From the NCBI GenBank assembly GCA_029938175.1, contig JAPYON010000014.1:1-34709 (forward strand): a DNA stretch of 34,709 nt, written 5' to 3'. This document shows positions 8,729 to 17,983 of the stretch, one piece after another. The DNA is from Paracoccaceae bacterium (GTDB taxonomy: Bacteria; Pseudomonadota; Alphaproteobacteria; Rhodobacterales; Rhodobacteraceae). Position 1 is the stretch's first letter. Each line of letters begins with the position of its first letter. Under the pieces are notes generated by a model. The model was given only the letters and a program-made list of their open reading frames with translations. It searched no databases and had not been told where the DNA came from. Made by a program: the position numbers and the translations under genes.

Positions 8729-9490
8729 TTACAGTTCCAGTGCCCCGCCATTGCGCAGTATTTTACGGACATCCTCACGAAAAGAGTCTTCATCCTTCGA
8801 ATGCGCTGCACCTTCGTGCAGTACCAGCGGCGCAAGCAGTCCTAACGCCCCCCCAGCCCCCTTACGCGCACAAACAATAACGCGGCCTGCTGCGCGACCT
8901 TCGCGCGATGTAAGCGGTAGAATACGAATATCTCCGGCTTTTCCCGTCAGCGACGCCAAAATATCCGCCAATCGTTCAGCCCGATGAATTATTGTAAAAT
9001 ATCCCTTCGGCTTAAGGCGGCGCAGACCAATTTCAATCCAATCCTCCAACTGTGCCTCGCCAATCCTGTGCGCCATGTCTCGGCCACCATCGGCCAAAGC
9101 CGAACTGGCAGCTGCATTGTAGAAGGGTGGGTTGGTAAATACGTGGTCGAAAGATGCGGTTCTAATTGGGGACGGCATATCCAGCAAGTCCCCGTCATGC
9201 ACATTAAATCCTAGTTCATTATCGACTGCGTTCAAACGGGCTAAATCGGCATAGTCGGCTTGAATTTCTAATCCATGCGCATCCAAACCGACGACCCTTT
9301 GACATAAGCACGCAAGTGCAGTTCCTGCACCACACCCCAGCTCCAGAACGGTTTGGCCTGATTTCGCGGGCACTACGGCGGCCAGAAACACGGGATCGGT
9401 AGCTGCACGGTATCCGACTCTAGGTTGCCAGATTTTTATCAGCCCACCTAAAAAATCGTCCTGCGTCAACTGGTCCTTGGCAAAGCTCAT
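8729..9490 (-). CDS. tRNA1(Val) adenine-N6 methyltransferase-like protein (COG4123)
   Basis: Rossmann-fold SAM-dependent methyltransferase, 253 aa. The SAM loop LELGCGAGT (49-57) and the N6-adenine catalytic signature NPPFY (120-124) are clear. DPVFLAAVVP at 32-41 and the C-terminal half are typical of the TrmN6/YfiC group, which methylates A37 of tRNA1(Val). Other acceptor bases are possible. The start ATG overlaps the upstream DUF2007 stop by 4 nt, so the two are probably translated together. The upstream part of the product (SFAKDQLTQDDFLGG) matches the usual N-terminus, supporting this start. Confidence 0.85.
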   Translation of the reverse strand: MSFAKDQLTQDDFLGGLIKIWQPRVGYRAATDPVFLAAVVPAKSGQTVLELGCGAGTALACLCQRVVGLDAHGLEIQADYADLARLNAVDNELGFNVHDGDLLDMPSPIRTASFDHVFTNPPFYNAAASSALADGGRDMAHRIGEAQLEDWIEIGLRRLKPKGYFTIIHRAERLADILASLTGKAGDIRILPLTSREGRAAGRVIVCARKGAGGALGLLAPLVLHEGAAHSKDEDSFREDVRKILRNGGALEL

Positions 9491-9708
9491 TTAATTTCCA
9501 AAAGCGTAATGTCGTTGTCAGTAAGGATCGCGCGGGCGCGAAAGTTGTGTATGTCTGCCACCATAAGGCGGCGCGGAAATAATCCGATGCCGCCTTCAAG
9601 CATACTCATGTTTACGTCCAGCACAAAGGCCTCTATATCTTCCCCCCGAAGCAAAGAAGTGGCGAATGCGATGATCGTCGGGTCGGATGTTCTCAAAATC
9701 TCTTTCAT
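9487..9708 (-). CDS. DUF2007 domain protein
   Basis: A 73-aa protein (MKEILRTSDPTIIAFATSLL at the N-terminus, then the LPRRL-like FPRRLMVAD segment) that fits the small DUF2007 'putative signal-transducing protein' family, related to PII-like ferredoxin folds. Its role is unknown. It begins near the divergent promoter shared with the polyprenyl synthase gene and is coupled (4-nt overlap) to the methyltransferase. Confidence 0.8.
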   Translation of the reverse strand: MKEILRTSDPTIIAFATSLLRGEDIEAFVLDVNMSMLEGGIGLFPRRLMVADIHNFRARAILTDNDITLLEIK

Positions 9709-9768
9709 GCCCTCAAACTAAGGGCAGAAAGCTGGCGCGTCGAGGCCGTAAACATAAGGAAGATCACG

Positions 9769-10761
9769 ATGTCTGGAACCACCGGACCATTTGAACGGTT
9801 GCAAGACGTACTGGCAGACGACATGGACGCTGTGAACACCCTTATCCAGGCGCGCATGGCCAGCGAACATGCCCCACGGATACCCGAAGTGACCGCGCAT
9901 CTGGTCGAGGCCGGAGGCAAACGTCTACGACCGTTGCTGACCTTAGCGGCCGCGCAGATGTGTAAATATTCAGGTGAAGATCACGTGAAGCTGGCCGCCA
10001 CGGTGGAATTTATCCACACAGCGACGCTGTTGCATGACGATGTGGTTGACGAAAGCGGACAGCGGCGTGGCCGACAGACCGCAAACCTTTTGTGGGACAA
10101 CAAATCCTCGATTCTGGTCGGGGACTACCTGTTTGCGCGGTCTTTCCAATTAATGGTCGAAATCGGTCGATTGAAAGTCTTGGATATTCTGGCCAACGCC
10201 TCAGCCATGATTGCCGAGGGTGAGATTCTGCAACTTACAGCCGCACAAAATATCGCCACTACCGAAGAAGTATACCTTCAGGTCGTTCGCGGGAAAACCG
10301 CAGTCTTGTTCGCAGCCGCCTGCGAGGTTGGTGGCGAAGTGGCAGATGCGCCGCAAGAACAAATTGACGCGTTGCATGCCTATGGTGATGCGCTGGGAAT
10401 TAGCTTCCAAATCGTTGATGACCTGCTGGATTACGGTGGCGCAAGCGCGTCTTTGGGCAAGAACACAGGTGATGATTTCCGCGAACGCAAACTGACGATG
10501 CCGATCATTCTTGCCATCGCCAAAGCCGAAACCATGGAGCGGGCTTTTTGGGTGCGGACCATCGAAAAGGGCAAACAGGAAGATGGCGATCTGGATCACG
10601 CGATGAAACTAATGGCGAAATACGGAACACTTGAAAAAACGCGGTTGAAGGCGTTGAACTGGGCAAATACGGCCAAGACCGCGCTGGATCCAATGCCGGA
10701 CAGCGAACTCAAATCTCTGCTGAAAGGCATGGCAGATTTCGTTGTGTCTAGGGTCGTTTAG
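9769..10761 (+). CDS. ispB: long-chain polyprenyl diphosphate synthase (quinone side chain)
   Basis: Trans-isoprenyl diphosphate synthase adding isopentenyl diphosphate units to make the C40/C50 tail of ubiquinone; in this bacterial group the product is usually decaprenyl (DdsA). The 330-aa product carries both aspartate-rich motifs: DDVVD (Asp90, 91, 94) and DDLLD (Asp217, 218, 221). GGKRLRP (49-55) and the KNTGDDFRERKLTMP block are also present. The residues before the first motif are small (Ala85, Thr86), as in long-chain synthases. AAGGAAGA lies 8 nt before the ATG. Its stop overlaps the convergent ispE stop by 4 nt. Exact chain length cannot be read from sequence. Confidence 0.92.
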   Translation: MSGTTGPFERLQDVLADDMDAVNTLIQARMASEHAPRIPEVTAHLVEAGGKRLRPLLTLAAAQMCKYSGEDHVKLAATVEFIHTATLLHDDVVDESGQRRGRQTANLLWDNKSSILVGDYLFARSFQLMVEIGRLKVLDILANASAMIAEGEILQLTAAQNIATTEEVYLQVVRGKTAVLFAAACEVGGEVADAPQEQIDALHAYGDALGISFQIVDDLLDYGGASASLGKNTGDDFRERKLTMPIILAIAKAETMERAFWVRTIEKGKQEDGDLDHAMKLMAKYGTLEKTRLKALNWANTAKTALDPMPDSELKSLLKGMADFVVSRVV

Positions 10762-11585
10762 ACATCGGCAGCAACTACCCACCAGTCTGGTTGATTGTGT
10801 TGTATTTGCGAGGCGGCTGCAGAGGCTTCACGTTTGGTAGCAAACAGTCCAAAACAAGTTCCGCCTGAGCCGCTCATCCGTGTGAGGGCGCAGTTTTTGG
10901 TTGCCGATATTTTAGCCATAACATCAGCGATTGCAGGTGAGATATTAACGGCCACTTCTTGCATGTCATTACGTTGGGCTCGCAGAAAGTCGAAAAGACC
11001 TTGCTGCGTTTTAAAGCTGGCTGGAATGTTAAGGATCGATCTATTGTCATGCACTTCCATCGCCTTGAATACAGCACCCGTCTCCACACCGTGCCCAGCA
11101 TTAACAAGAACGACCCAAAATTCCGGCAATGGCGGTATTGAAACAAGTTCCTGACCGATCCCTGACATCCGCTTTGGCGTTTGATCCATGCAAACAGGGA
11201 CATCGGCCCCCAGTTGAATCAACTGCGACATGGGCGGAAATTTTGTCCGCCGTAAGCGGGACAGCAGCCGAATACAGGCTGCTGCGTCCGCTGATCCTCC
11301 GCCAATACCGGACGCCAAAGGAAGATTTTTTTGCAGTCTAAGCGCGGCCCCATTGTTAGTCAGCAGCCTCGCCGCCTGCATAACCAAATTGTTAGCACCA
11401 GCATCCAGCCCCGCCCCAAACGGCCCGTCGATTTTCAGTGTCAAATCATCAGCAGACTTCACCTCAAGCACGTCGCCAACGTTTGGAAATACCACTATAG
11501 AATCGAGTAGGTGCATCCCGTCATCGCGTCGCCCTGTTATGTGTAAACACAGGTTAACCTTCGCGCGGGCCAACTCTTCAAGCAT
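10758..11585 (-). CDS. ispE: 4-diphosphocytidyl-2-C-methyl-D-erythritol kinase
   Basis: GHMP kinase that phosphorylates CDP-methylerythritol in the MEP route to isoprenoid precursors. The 275-aa product has Lys9 in ARAKVNLCLH, the glycine-rich ATP loop LASGIGGGSADAA (90-102) and the catalytic Asp128 in GADVP. The TGATG junction at 11583-11587 shows the start overlapping the TPR-gene stop by one base, so ispE is probably translated by coupling. It faces the polyprenyl synthase gene that uses its pathway product. Confidence 0.94.
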   Translation of the reverse strand: MLEELARAKVNLCLHITGRRDDGMHLLDSIVVFPNVGDVLEVKSADDLTLKIDGPFGAGLDAGANNLVMQAARLLTNNGAALRLQKNLPLASGIGGGSADAAACIRLLSRLRRTKFPPMSQLIQLGADVPVCMDQTPKRMSGIGQELVSIPPLPEFWVVLVNAGHGVETGAVFKAMEVHDNRSILNIPASFKTQQGLFDFLRAQRNDMQEVAVNISPAIADVMAKISATKNCALTRMSGSGGTCFGLFATKREASAAASQIQHNQPDWWVVAADV

Positions 11586-13267
11586 CAGTTTCCCGCTTCC
11601 TCTTCTAGCACTGCATCCAGTCCGATCTCCAGCTTTCGCTTAATGCGCTCTAGATCAACATCTTCGGGGCCGAACGAAATAGAGCGCCGCCATTGAAATT
11701 CGGCTTCCAGTTTTCGGCCAACCATCCAAAGAACATCTCCTAGATGGTCATTCACAATCGGGGCAACGGGCAGCAGTTCTACAGCGCGTTCCATTGGTCC
11801 CACTGCCTCTTGAAACTTACCTATCCGATAGAGAACCCATCCGAGCGAATCAGTGATGTAACCGTTCGAAGGCATCAATTCCGCCGCCGTTTCTATCATT
11901 TCCTGTGCTTCATTAAAATTGATACCCATCTCGATGTAGGAATACCCAATATAGTTCAGAACGAAAGGCTGATCAGGCGACAGCTCCAAAGCTTGACGGA
12001 AATCCGCTTCGGCGGCTGGCCAGTTCCTAAGACGTTCATATCCTATCCCGCGCGTGTAAAACAAAACCCAATGCCGTTCGTCCAGCGTTCCAACATTTTC
12101 TATGGCTTGCGAATAGGCGGCGACCGATGCGGTAAAGTTTTCGACTCCGCGGTAAATATCACCTAACGCATTCAGCACTAGAACATCGCCGGGAAACCGG
12201 TCTGCCAGATTAACCAGGATGGCGGTTGCGCTATCTGTTTCGCCCGCGGAACGCGCTGCTTCGGCACGCCCAATTTCGGCATCTTTAAACGACGGAGATG
12301 CTGGTGAAACCACACCATATGCATCCCCAGCCAGCTGATATTGGCCTTCTATTTCCAGCAATTCCGCCACCATTAACGCCGCGTCAGCAGAATCTGGTCG
12401 TAAATACTGTGCCAATCGAGCATAGAACAAAGCAGTTCGGTCCGACTCTTCACGGCTCAGCGCGTCGGCCATTGTCGTCAAGGCCTCGGACATTCCATAA
12501 ATCGGGCCTGCTAGCGTTGAATACTGAGGAAATTTTCCTGCCGCTATTTCTGCGCGCAACGCCAGCATTTGTTCATCCACAAAACCGCGCGCGATTGCGC
12601 CGTCCAAAACCTGCAGCGCATCTGCCCCACGATCCAGTTCAGACAGGATGCCAACGTGAATGACAATACTTTTGCGATTTACATGCAGCGGCCCGAATTC
12701 ATCCCCGTCCAGAATATCGGCTGCACCGCTTAAATCACCCAGATGCGCAAGCGCCAAACTTTTATGGTAAAGCCCGTAAATCTCCAAACCTTCAATCTTT
12801 GCCATCCGATCAAAACCCTGCAGACCCGCTTCGGACTGCCCAGCGCCAATCTTCAACCAGGCATCCATCAACCCCCAAACTAACGGTGAAAGCGCGCTCT
12901 CGTGGTCTACAATCAGTTCTGCTCCGGACTCGAAATCACCTTTGCGCGCCATATCTATCAGCGAAACGAGGTCAACAAAAACATCAGCTTGATCGTTTGC
13001 CCGCATCACTTTTGTGATGCTTGCAGCGGTTTTAAATTCACCGGCTGTAATAAACGATATCATTGCGCTTCGTTTCAATCTCACATTTGTTGGGTCAGCC
13101 GCTATAGCCCGCACATAATACCGCGCGGCAACGTCAAACCTTCCATGTTCAAACGCACGACTGGCAGCCAGATATGGTCCGGCCAATCCCTGAGAAAACA
13201 CTGGTGCCGCAGTCGCGCCCAGCAAAGTAATACAAAGAATTATGTTCTTGAAAAACCGATTATCCAT
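11585..13267 (-). CDS. exported tetratricopeptide-repeat protein
   Basis: A 560-aa protein with a signal peptide at residues 1-26 (positive N-terminus, hydrophobic FKNIILCITLLGATAAP, then VFSQ). A long array of TPR-like helical repeats follows, clearest near the C-terminus: YIGYSYIEMG, DSLGWVLYRIGKFQEAVG and DHLGDVLWMVGRKLEAEF. Such proteins act as periplasmic or outer-membrane scaffolds; no specific partner can be named. The start at 13267 is chosen because it opens directly on the signal peptide and GGAGA lies upstream; an earlier in-frame Met adds an unlikely leader. Coupled upstream of ispE, an arrangement I recognise as common in this bacterial group. Confidence 0.85.
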   Translation of the reverse strand: MDNRFFKNIILCITLLGATAAPVFSQGLAGPYLAASRAFEHGRFDVAARYYVRAIAADPTNVRLKRSAMISFITAGEFKTAASITKVMRANDQADVFVDLVSLIDMARKGDFESGAELIVDHESALSPLVWGLMDAWLKIGAGQSEAGLQGFDRMAKIEGLEIYGLYHKSLALAHLGDLSGAADILDGDEFGPLHVNRKSIVIHVGILSELDRGADALQVLDGAIARGFVDEQMLALRAEIAAGKFPQYSTLAGPIYGMSEALTTMADALSREESDRTALFYARLAQYLRPDSADAALMVAELLEIEGQYQLAGDAYGVVSPASPSFKDAEIGRAEAARSAGETDSATAILVNLADRFPGDVLVLNALGDIYRGVENFTASVAAYSQAIENVGTLDERHWVLFYTRGIGYERLRNWPAAEADFRQALELSPDQPFVLNYIGYSYIEMGINFNEAQEMIETAAELMPSNGYITDSLGWVLYRIGKFQEAVGPMERAVELLPVAPIVNDHLGDVLWMVGRKLEAEFQWRRSISFGPEDVDLERIKRKLEIGLDAVLEEEAGN

Positions 13268-13346
13268 AGTTTGGATGTCTCCGAAAATTTCGTCCGTTTG
13301 TTCAAGGGTATGCGCGACGCCCGCAGGATTCAATTGCAACTGTGAA

Positions 13347-13373
13347 TAGGCCGAGGGAACACCCTTCGGCCTA
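13347..13373 (-). terminator. hairpin after the ETF-QO gene, probable terminator
   Basis: Inverted repeat of about 11 bp (TAGGCCGAGGG / CCCTTCGGCCTA with one bulged base) and a 4-nt loop, lying between the ETF-QO stop and the TPR gene. On the minus strand it is followed by TTCAC only, so the T-run is weak. Confidence 0.5.
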
Positions 13374-13378
13374 GAGCA

Positions 13379-15034
13379 TCACATATTCGGGTAATTCGGT
13401 CCCTCGCCACCTTGGGGCGTTGTCCAAGTAATGTTCTGGCTGGGATCTTTGATGTCGCAGGTCTTACAATGCACGCAGTTCTGCGCGTTGATCTGGAAGC
13501 GCGGGTTTGAACCGTCTTCATCCCGCAAGATTTCATATACGCCAGCAGGGCAGTACCGCTGCGCTGGTTCGGAAAATTCCGGCAAGTTAACGTCGATCGG
13601 CAGGTTCGGGTCGGACAAAACCAGATGGCAGGGCTGTTCCTCGGCGTGGTTAGTCGCCGAGAAACTGACGTTGGTCAGTCGATCAAAGCTGAGTTTGCCG
13701 TCAGGTTTCGGGTATTCTAAAACCTTATGATTTGCTGCTTTTTCGGTCGCCTGCGCATCCGTCTTACCGTGCTTCAACGTGCCAAGCGGGTTCCAGCCAG
13801 TCAGGTTTGCCACCCACATGTCGAAACCACCAAGCACCAACGAAGCAAACAGGCCAAATTTGGACCACAACGGCTTCACGTTCCGAACGCGTTTCAGGTC
13901 TTTGGCAATTGGGCCTGACTTGACGTCTGCATCATAGGCCGTCAATTCGTCACCCGATCGCCCTGCTTTGATCGCCTCAACCGCGGCTTCGGCAGCCGCT
14001 TTGCCCGAAAGCATTGCGTTATGGTTACCTTTGATACGTGGCACATTCATGAAACCCGCCGAACAGCCCAGCAATGCGCCACCGGGGAATACCAGTTTCG
14101 GGATCGACTGCCAGCCGCCCTCGGTAATCGCGCGCGCACCGTATGCTACGCGTTTACCGCCCTCCAACATGCTCGCAATCGCCGGATGATGCTTGAAACG
14201 CTGAAATTCCATATATGGAAACAGATGCGGGTTCTTATAGTTCAGGTGAACAACAAACCCTACATAAACTTGATTGTTTTCAAGGTGATATACGAATGAA
14301 CCACCGCCCGCATTTTCGCCCAATGGCCAACCCATCGTGTGGGTGACTTGGCCTTCTTTATGGTTCTCTGGCTTGATTTCCCAAATTTCCTTCATGCCCA
14401 GACCATATTTCTGTACATCTGAATCGGCTTGCAGATCATATTTCGAAATAACCTGTTTGGACAGGCTGCCACGCACGCCCTCGGACAAAAATACATATTT
14501 ACCGTAAAGCTCCATTCCCGGTTCATAACCGGGACCCTCGGAGCCGTCAGGGTTTTTGCCAAACTCGCCAGCAACAACGCCCTTAACTTCCCCACCGTCA
14601 CCAAAGACCAGCTCGGAACAGGCCATGCCGGGAAAAATTTCCACGCCCATATCTTCGGCCTGTTCGGCCATCCAACGGCAAACATTAGCCATCGAAACGA
14701 TATAGTTGCCGTGATTGTTCATCAGAGGTGGCATAGGAAAATTCGGAATACGGATCGAGCCATTCGAACCCAGCATCAGGAATCTATCCTCAGTTACCTT
14801 GGTTTTTATAGGCGCGCCGCGCTCTTTCCAGTCCGGCATTAACGCCTCCAGCCCGATCGGATCCAGAACTGCACCGGAAAGGATATGCGCACCAACCTCG
14901 GATCCCTTCTCGAGCACCACCACGTTCAGGTCAGCATCAAGCTGTTTCAACCGGATCGCCGCCGAAAGGCCAGCTGGCCCGGCGCCCACAATGACAACAT
15001 CGTAATCCATAGACTCGCGTTCAATTTCTGACAT
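13379..15034 (-). CDS. electron-transfer flavoprotein:ubiquinone oxidoreductase
   Basis: Membrane-associated FAD / 4Fe-4S enzyme that passes electrons from reduced ETF (fatty-acid, amino-acid and dimethylglycine oxidation) to ubiquinone. The 551-aa product has an N-terminal FAD loop (VIVGAGPAGLSAA) and the LEKGSEVGAHILSGAV segment. At the C-terminus the cluster ligands are Cys495 (CPAGVYE) and Cys520, Cys523, Cys526 in CVHCKTC. A quinone-binding membrane segment is likely near KFGLFASLVLGGFDMWV. The start at 15034 has GGAAGGA about 8 nt upstream and is preferred to an ATG 12 codons earlier. No etfAB genes are in the window. Confidence 0.96.
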   Translation of the reverse strand: MSEIERESMDYDVVIVGAGPAGLSAAIRLKQLDADLNVVVLEKGSEVGAHILSGAVLDPIGLEALMPDWKERGAPIKTKVTEDRFLMLGSNGSIRIPNFPMPPLMNNHGNYIVSMANVCRWMAEQAEDMGVEIFPGMACSELVFGDGGEVKGVVAGEFGKNPDGSEGPGYEPGMELYGKYVFLSEGVRGSLSKQVISKYDLQADSDVQKYGLGMKEIWEIKPENHKEGQVTHTMGWPLGENAGGGSFVYHLENNQVYVGFVVHLNYKNPHLFPYMEFQRFKHHPAIASMLEGGKRVAYGARAITEGGWQSIPKLVFPGGALLGCSAGFMNVPRIKGNHNAMLSGKAAAEAAVEAIKAGRSGDELTAYDADVKSGPIAKDLKRVRNVKPLWSKFGLFASLVLGGFDMWVANLTGWNPLGTLKHGKTDAQATEKAANHKVLEYPKPDGKLSFDRLTNVSFSATNHAEEQPCHLVLSDPNLPIDVNLPEFSEPAQRYCPAGVYEILRDEDGSNPRFQINAQNCVHCKTCDIKDPSQNITWTTPQGGEGPNYPNM

Positions 15035-15224
15035 GTCTCGATCCTTCCCCACATAGCGCGTATTACGCAATAACTCTGACGTGTTCCTTAGCGCGTTCCA
15101 GCTTCACAGGTCAATCAGCACACCACAATAACGGCACGTAAGAGGCCGATATTACTTGAAGTAAAAGACTTAGAAACCTATGTTCAGCCTATATTACGAA
15201 TAATCACTCGGACCGGAGATAATT

Positions 15225-15701
15225 ATGGAAAAGATCCCTTTGACCACCAAAGGTTTCAAAAAGCTGGATGAGGAACTAAAAGTTCTGAAATCCGAGCGTC
15301 GCCCTGCAGTTATCCGTGCCATCGCCGAGGCTCGCGAACATGGTGACCTGTCCGAAAATGCCGAGTATCACGCCGCTCGTGAGGAACAAAGCCATATCGA
15401 GGGGCGTGTTAAGGAACTGGAAGCTATTATCAGCCTTGCGGATGTCATTGACGTGACCAAGATGTCGGGAACCATAAAATTCGGCGCGACCGTCGCATTG
15501 GTTGATGAAGACACTGACGAAGAAAAAACATACCAGATCGTCGGCGAACCCGAAGCTGATATCGAGTCGAGTTTACTAAACCTGAAATCACCCCTCGCCC
15601 GCGCCCTTATCGGCAAAGAGGAAGGTGACAGCGTCGAGGTGCGGACCCCTGGTGGCGGAAAGTCCTACGAGATTTTGTCAATTAAGTATATCAAGGGTTA
15701 A
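15225..15701 (+). CDS. greA: transcription elongation factor GreA
   Basis: Rescues backtracked RNA polymerase by inserting its coiled coil into the secondary channel and promoting transcript cleavage. The 158-aa length is standard. The N-terminal hairpin carries the acidic tip [10 protein letters not shown] with Asp41 and Glu44, and the C-terminal FKBP-like domain ends with [18 protein letters not shown] and [14 protein letters not shown] ribosome-binding site precedes the ATG. The 190-nt region upstream probably carries the promoter. A membrane coiled-coil protein gene follows 22 nt downstream, likely in the same transcript. Confidence 0.97.
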   Translation: MEKIPLTTKGFKKLDEELKVLKSERRPAVIRAIAEAREHGDLSENAEYHAAREEQSHIEGRVKELEAIISLADVIDVTKMSGTIKFGATVALVDEDTDEEKTYQIVGEPEADIESSLLNLKSPLARALIGKEEGDSVEVRTPGGGKSYEILSIKYIKG

Positions 15702-15723
15702 TCACCACAGATAAGGATCAACC

Positions 15724-16722
15724 TTGCTCGGCCCATTAGAAAATGTCACCCCGCGTTCGGCACTGGAAGGGCGCGAGATTATTATCGCCACGGTTTTGTC
15801 CGTGGTGTGGCTGGTCCTGCTTACTGCCTACGGAGCAGGATACTTCGGTTTTCTGGGGGATCTGGCGGAATCGCGTGATGCAACCTTTCTGGAAACCATC
15901 TTCTTCCTGATTGTTCTGATCCTACCCATATCGTTTGTATGGCTCGGTTCAGCATTGATCCGCCGCAGTTTACAAATTCAGGACGAGGCGAGGCGCCTGG
16001 AGGGCGAGCTTCACCAATTACGCTCGGGCGGCCCCTCGGACGGTGCCAGCAGTGTTTCACAAACTCGGATCACGGACAGCCGCATCGAGACGTTGCAGCA
16101 ACGCGTCACCAAACTTTCCAATCAGGTAAAGCAGATGGAAACCGCTATAACTTCGATGCGACAAATGCTGGCGGCGATTAATACGCAAGCGCCTGCTTCG
16201 AAGCTGAAAGATTCATCGGTTAACGAGGCTGTCAAGCCCGAGAAAACCCAAACGCTGGACTGGTTCGACATATTGCGCGCACTCGATTTTCCGCGTGACG
16301 AAAAGGATGCCAAAGGATTTAGGGTGCTCCGTTTAGCCAAACGGGACGAGGTCACAGGCCGCTTACTGCGTGCCGCCGAGGATATTTTGAACCTTTTGGC
16401 GCACGAGGGCATATATATGGATGACCTTCGCCCCAATATTTCCAGCGCCTACGATTTGCGTATGTTTGCGGATGGCACACGTGGCAATGATGTTGCCGCC
16501 GTCGGAGGCATCGACGCCCCCGAAGCTATGGAGCGGATTAAAGCACGTGAGAAACACGATCAAATATTTCGTGACACGTCGCTATACTTCCTTAGAAATT
16601 TCGATGTTACGCTGAAGGCTTTCGCCGAAAGCGCCAATGACGCCCAAATCCAGGCGCTGGCGGACACTCGGACAGGACGCGCATTTATGCTGCTTGGGCG
16701 TGCCGCTGGAATGTTCGAATAA
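15724..16722 (+). CDS. two-TM coiled-coil protein of unknown function
   Basis: I do not recognise the family. The 332-aa product has two predicted membrane helices (about 19-43 and 57-79), then a charged coiled-coil region (about 80-100 and 118-152; IETLQQRVTKLSNQVKQ). A Lys/Ser-rich linker and a helical C-terminal domain follow (about 178-332; DWFDILRALDFPRD, VLRLAKRDEVTGRLLRAAEDIL). The start is TTG: AAGGA lies 6 nt before it, and no ATG occurs in frame until after the coiled coil begins. The topology suggests a membrane-anchored cytoplasmic protein. It lies 22 nt after greA and ends one base short of the convergent moeA stop. It may be a conserved passenger of the greA transcript (inference). 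Confidence 0.75.
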   Translation: MLGPLENVTPRSALEGREIIIATVLSVVWLVLLTAYGAGYFGFLGDLAESRDATFLETIFFLIVLILPISFVWLGSALIRRSLQIQDEARRLEGELHQLRSGGPSDGASSVSQTRITDSRIETLQQRVTKLSNQVKQMETAITSMRQMLAAINTQAPASKLKDSSVNEAVKPEKTQTLDWFDILRALDFPRDEKDAKGFRVLRLAKRDEVTGRLLRAAEDILNLLAHEGIYMDDLRPNISSAYDLRMFADGTRGNDVAAVGGIDAPEAMERIKAREKHDQIFRDTSLYFLRNFDVTLKAFAESANDAQIQALADTRTGRAFMLLGRAAGMFE

Positions 16723-16723
16723 C

Positions 16724-17983
16724 CTACAGGCCGAATTCGGAAAACGGATAGTATTTCACCAAATCCCCTGCCGCTATTACGCAACCTTCAGCCCCTAATT
16801 CAACCAACCCTTCTGCCCAGCTTAGCCCTGATATCCGACCACTGCCTTCGCTGTGGAAAACCTCGGCGTGGCCATCAGCAATCATCCGCGCCCGCAAGTA
16901 TTCTCTACGTCCCGCTTTCTTGGTTTTGCTGAACGCCGCGGGTAATCGCATCGCACGCGGTTCTGCCCAACCCGCGCCGCTAAGCTCCAACAAAGTTGGT
17001 CTTGCGAAAATCAAAGCCGTAACGAACGCTGCAACGGGATTGCCGGGCAAGCCGAAAACCGGAATACCTTGCCACATCGCCAACACCAACGGACGGCCGG
17101 GTTTAATCGCAATGCGCCACAGGTTCAAAGTGCCATCAGCCTGTAATGCCGCCGAGATGTGATCCTCGTCCCCAGCCGACGCGCCACCCGATGTCAAGAT
17201 TACATCAGCCTCTCGAGCCCCGCGCGTTAACATCTGCTTAACCATATCCGCATCATCACGCACATGACCCAGATCGATAGGTTCCATCCCCCAACGGCGT
17301 ATCAGGTGCAGCAACATCGGACGATTGGCGTCGTAAATTTGATGCGGGGCGATATCCTCGCCAACTTGGCGCAACTCGTCCCCTGTAGACAAAACCGCCA
17401 CCCGCAAACGTTTGTGAACCCGCACAGTGTCAACGCCGACAGAGGCCAGAAGCCCCAAGTCTTGGGCTTGCAATATCCGCCCAGCATGAAGCACCATAGA
17501 ATCTGCGGCAAGGTCTTCACCTTTTGGACGCACATTCGCACCCTGACGTAAACCTTTTTCAAATTTTAATACGTCGCCGTCGACGACCACGTCCTCCTCT
17601 AGCACAATCGTATCAATCCCCTCAGGCACCATTGCCCCGGTCAATATACGCAGGGCCATTCCCGCCGAAACCGTCCCGTCAAACGGCCCACCAGCGGCCG
17701 ATCGCCCCTTTTCCAAAGGGAGCGCATAATCGTCGCCACCCAACGATGCGAAGGCAAAACCATATCCATCAACCGCTGAATTGGAATAAGGAGGACTATC
17801 GCGGTCAGCCATAACATCTGCAGCTAAAACACGGCCGCCCGCCGAAACAGTTGCTATAACCTCGGTACTAGTAACTACCGACACCCTTTCCCGAAGACTG
17901 GCCAAAGCTTCGTCAACCGGTGTCCAGTGGACTCCTGCTGGCAGGGCAAAACAGTCGTTGGAAAGTTTGGGCGGATTACTCAA
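16724..17983 (-). CDS. moeA: molybdopterin molybdenumtransferase MoeA
   Basis: Inserts molybdate into adenylylated molybdopterin, forming the molybdenum cofactor. The 419-aa product shows the MoeA pattern: SAVDGYGFA near the N-terminus, ILTGAMVPEGIDTIVLEEDV, RPKGEDL, LSTGDEL, ILTSGGASAGDEDH, and AIKPGRPLVLAMWQGIPVFGLPGNP. The start codon is TTG at 17981-17983. It has an ideal AAGGAGG six bases upstream inside mobB and no better Met nearby; the ORF overlaps the mobB stop by 8 nt. It is the last gene of the fdhD-mobA-mobB-moeA operon. Confidence 0.94.
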   Translation of the reverse strand: MSNPPKLSNDCFALPAGVHWTPVDEALASLRERVSVVTSTEVIATVSAGGRVLAADVMADRDSPPYSNSAVDGYGFAFASLGGDDYALPLEKGRSAAGGPFDGTVSAGMALRILTGAMVPEGIDTIVLEEDVVVDGDVLKFEKGLRQGANVRPKGEDLAADSMVLHAGRILQAQDLGLLASVGVDTVRVHKRLRVAVLSTGDELRQVGEDIAPHQIYDANRPMLLHLIRRWGMEPIDLGHVRDDADMVKQMLTRGAREADVILTSGGASAGDEDHISAALQADGTLNLWRIAIKPGRPLVLAMWQGIPVFGLPGNPVAAFVTALIFARPTLLELSGAGWAEPRAMRLPAAFSKTKKAGRREYLRARMIADGHAEVFHSEGSGRISGLSWAEGLVELGAEGCVIAAGDLVKYYPFSEFGL

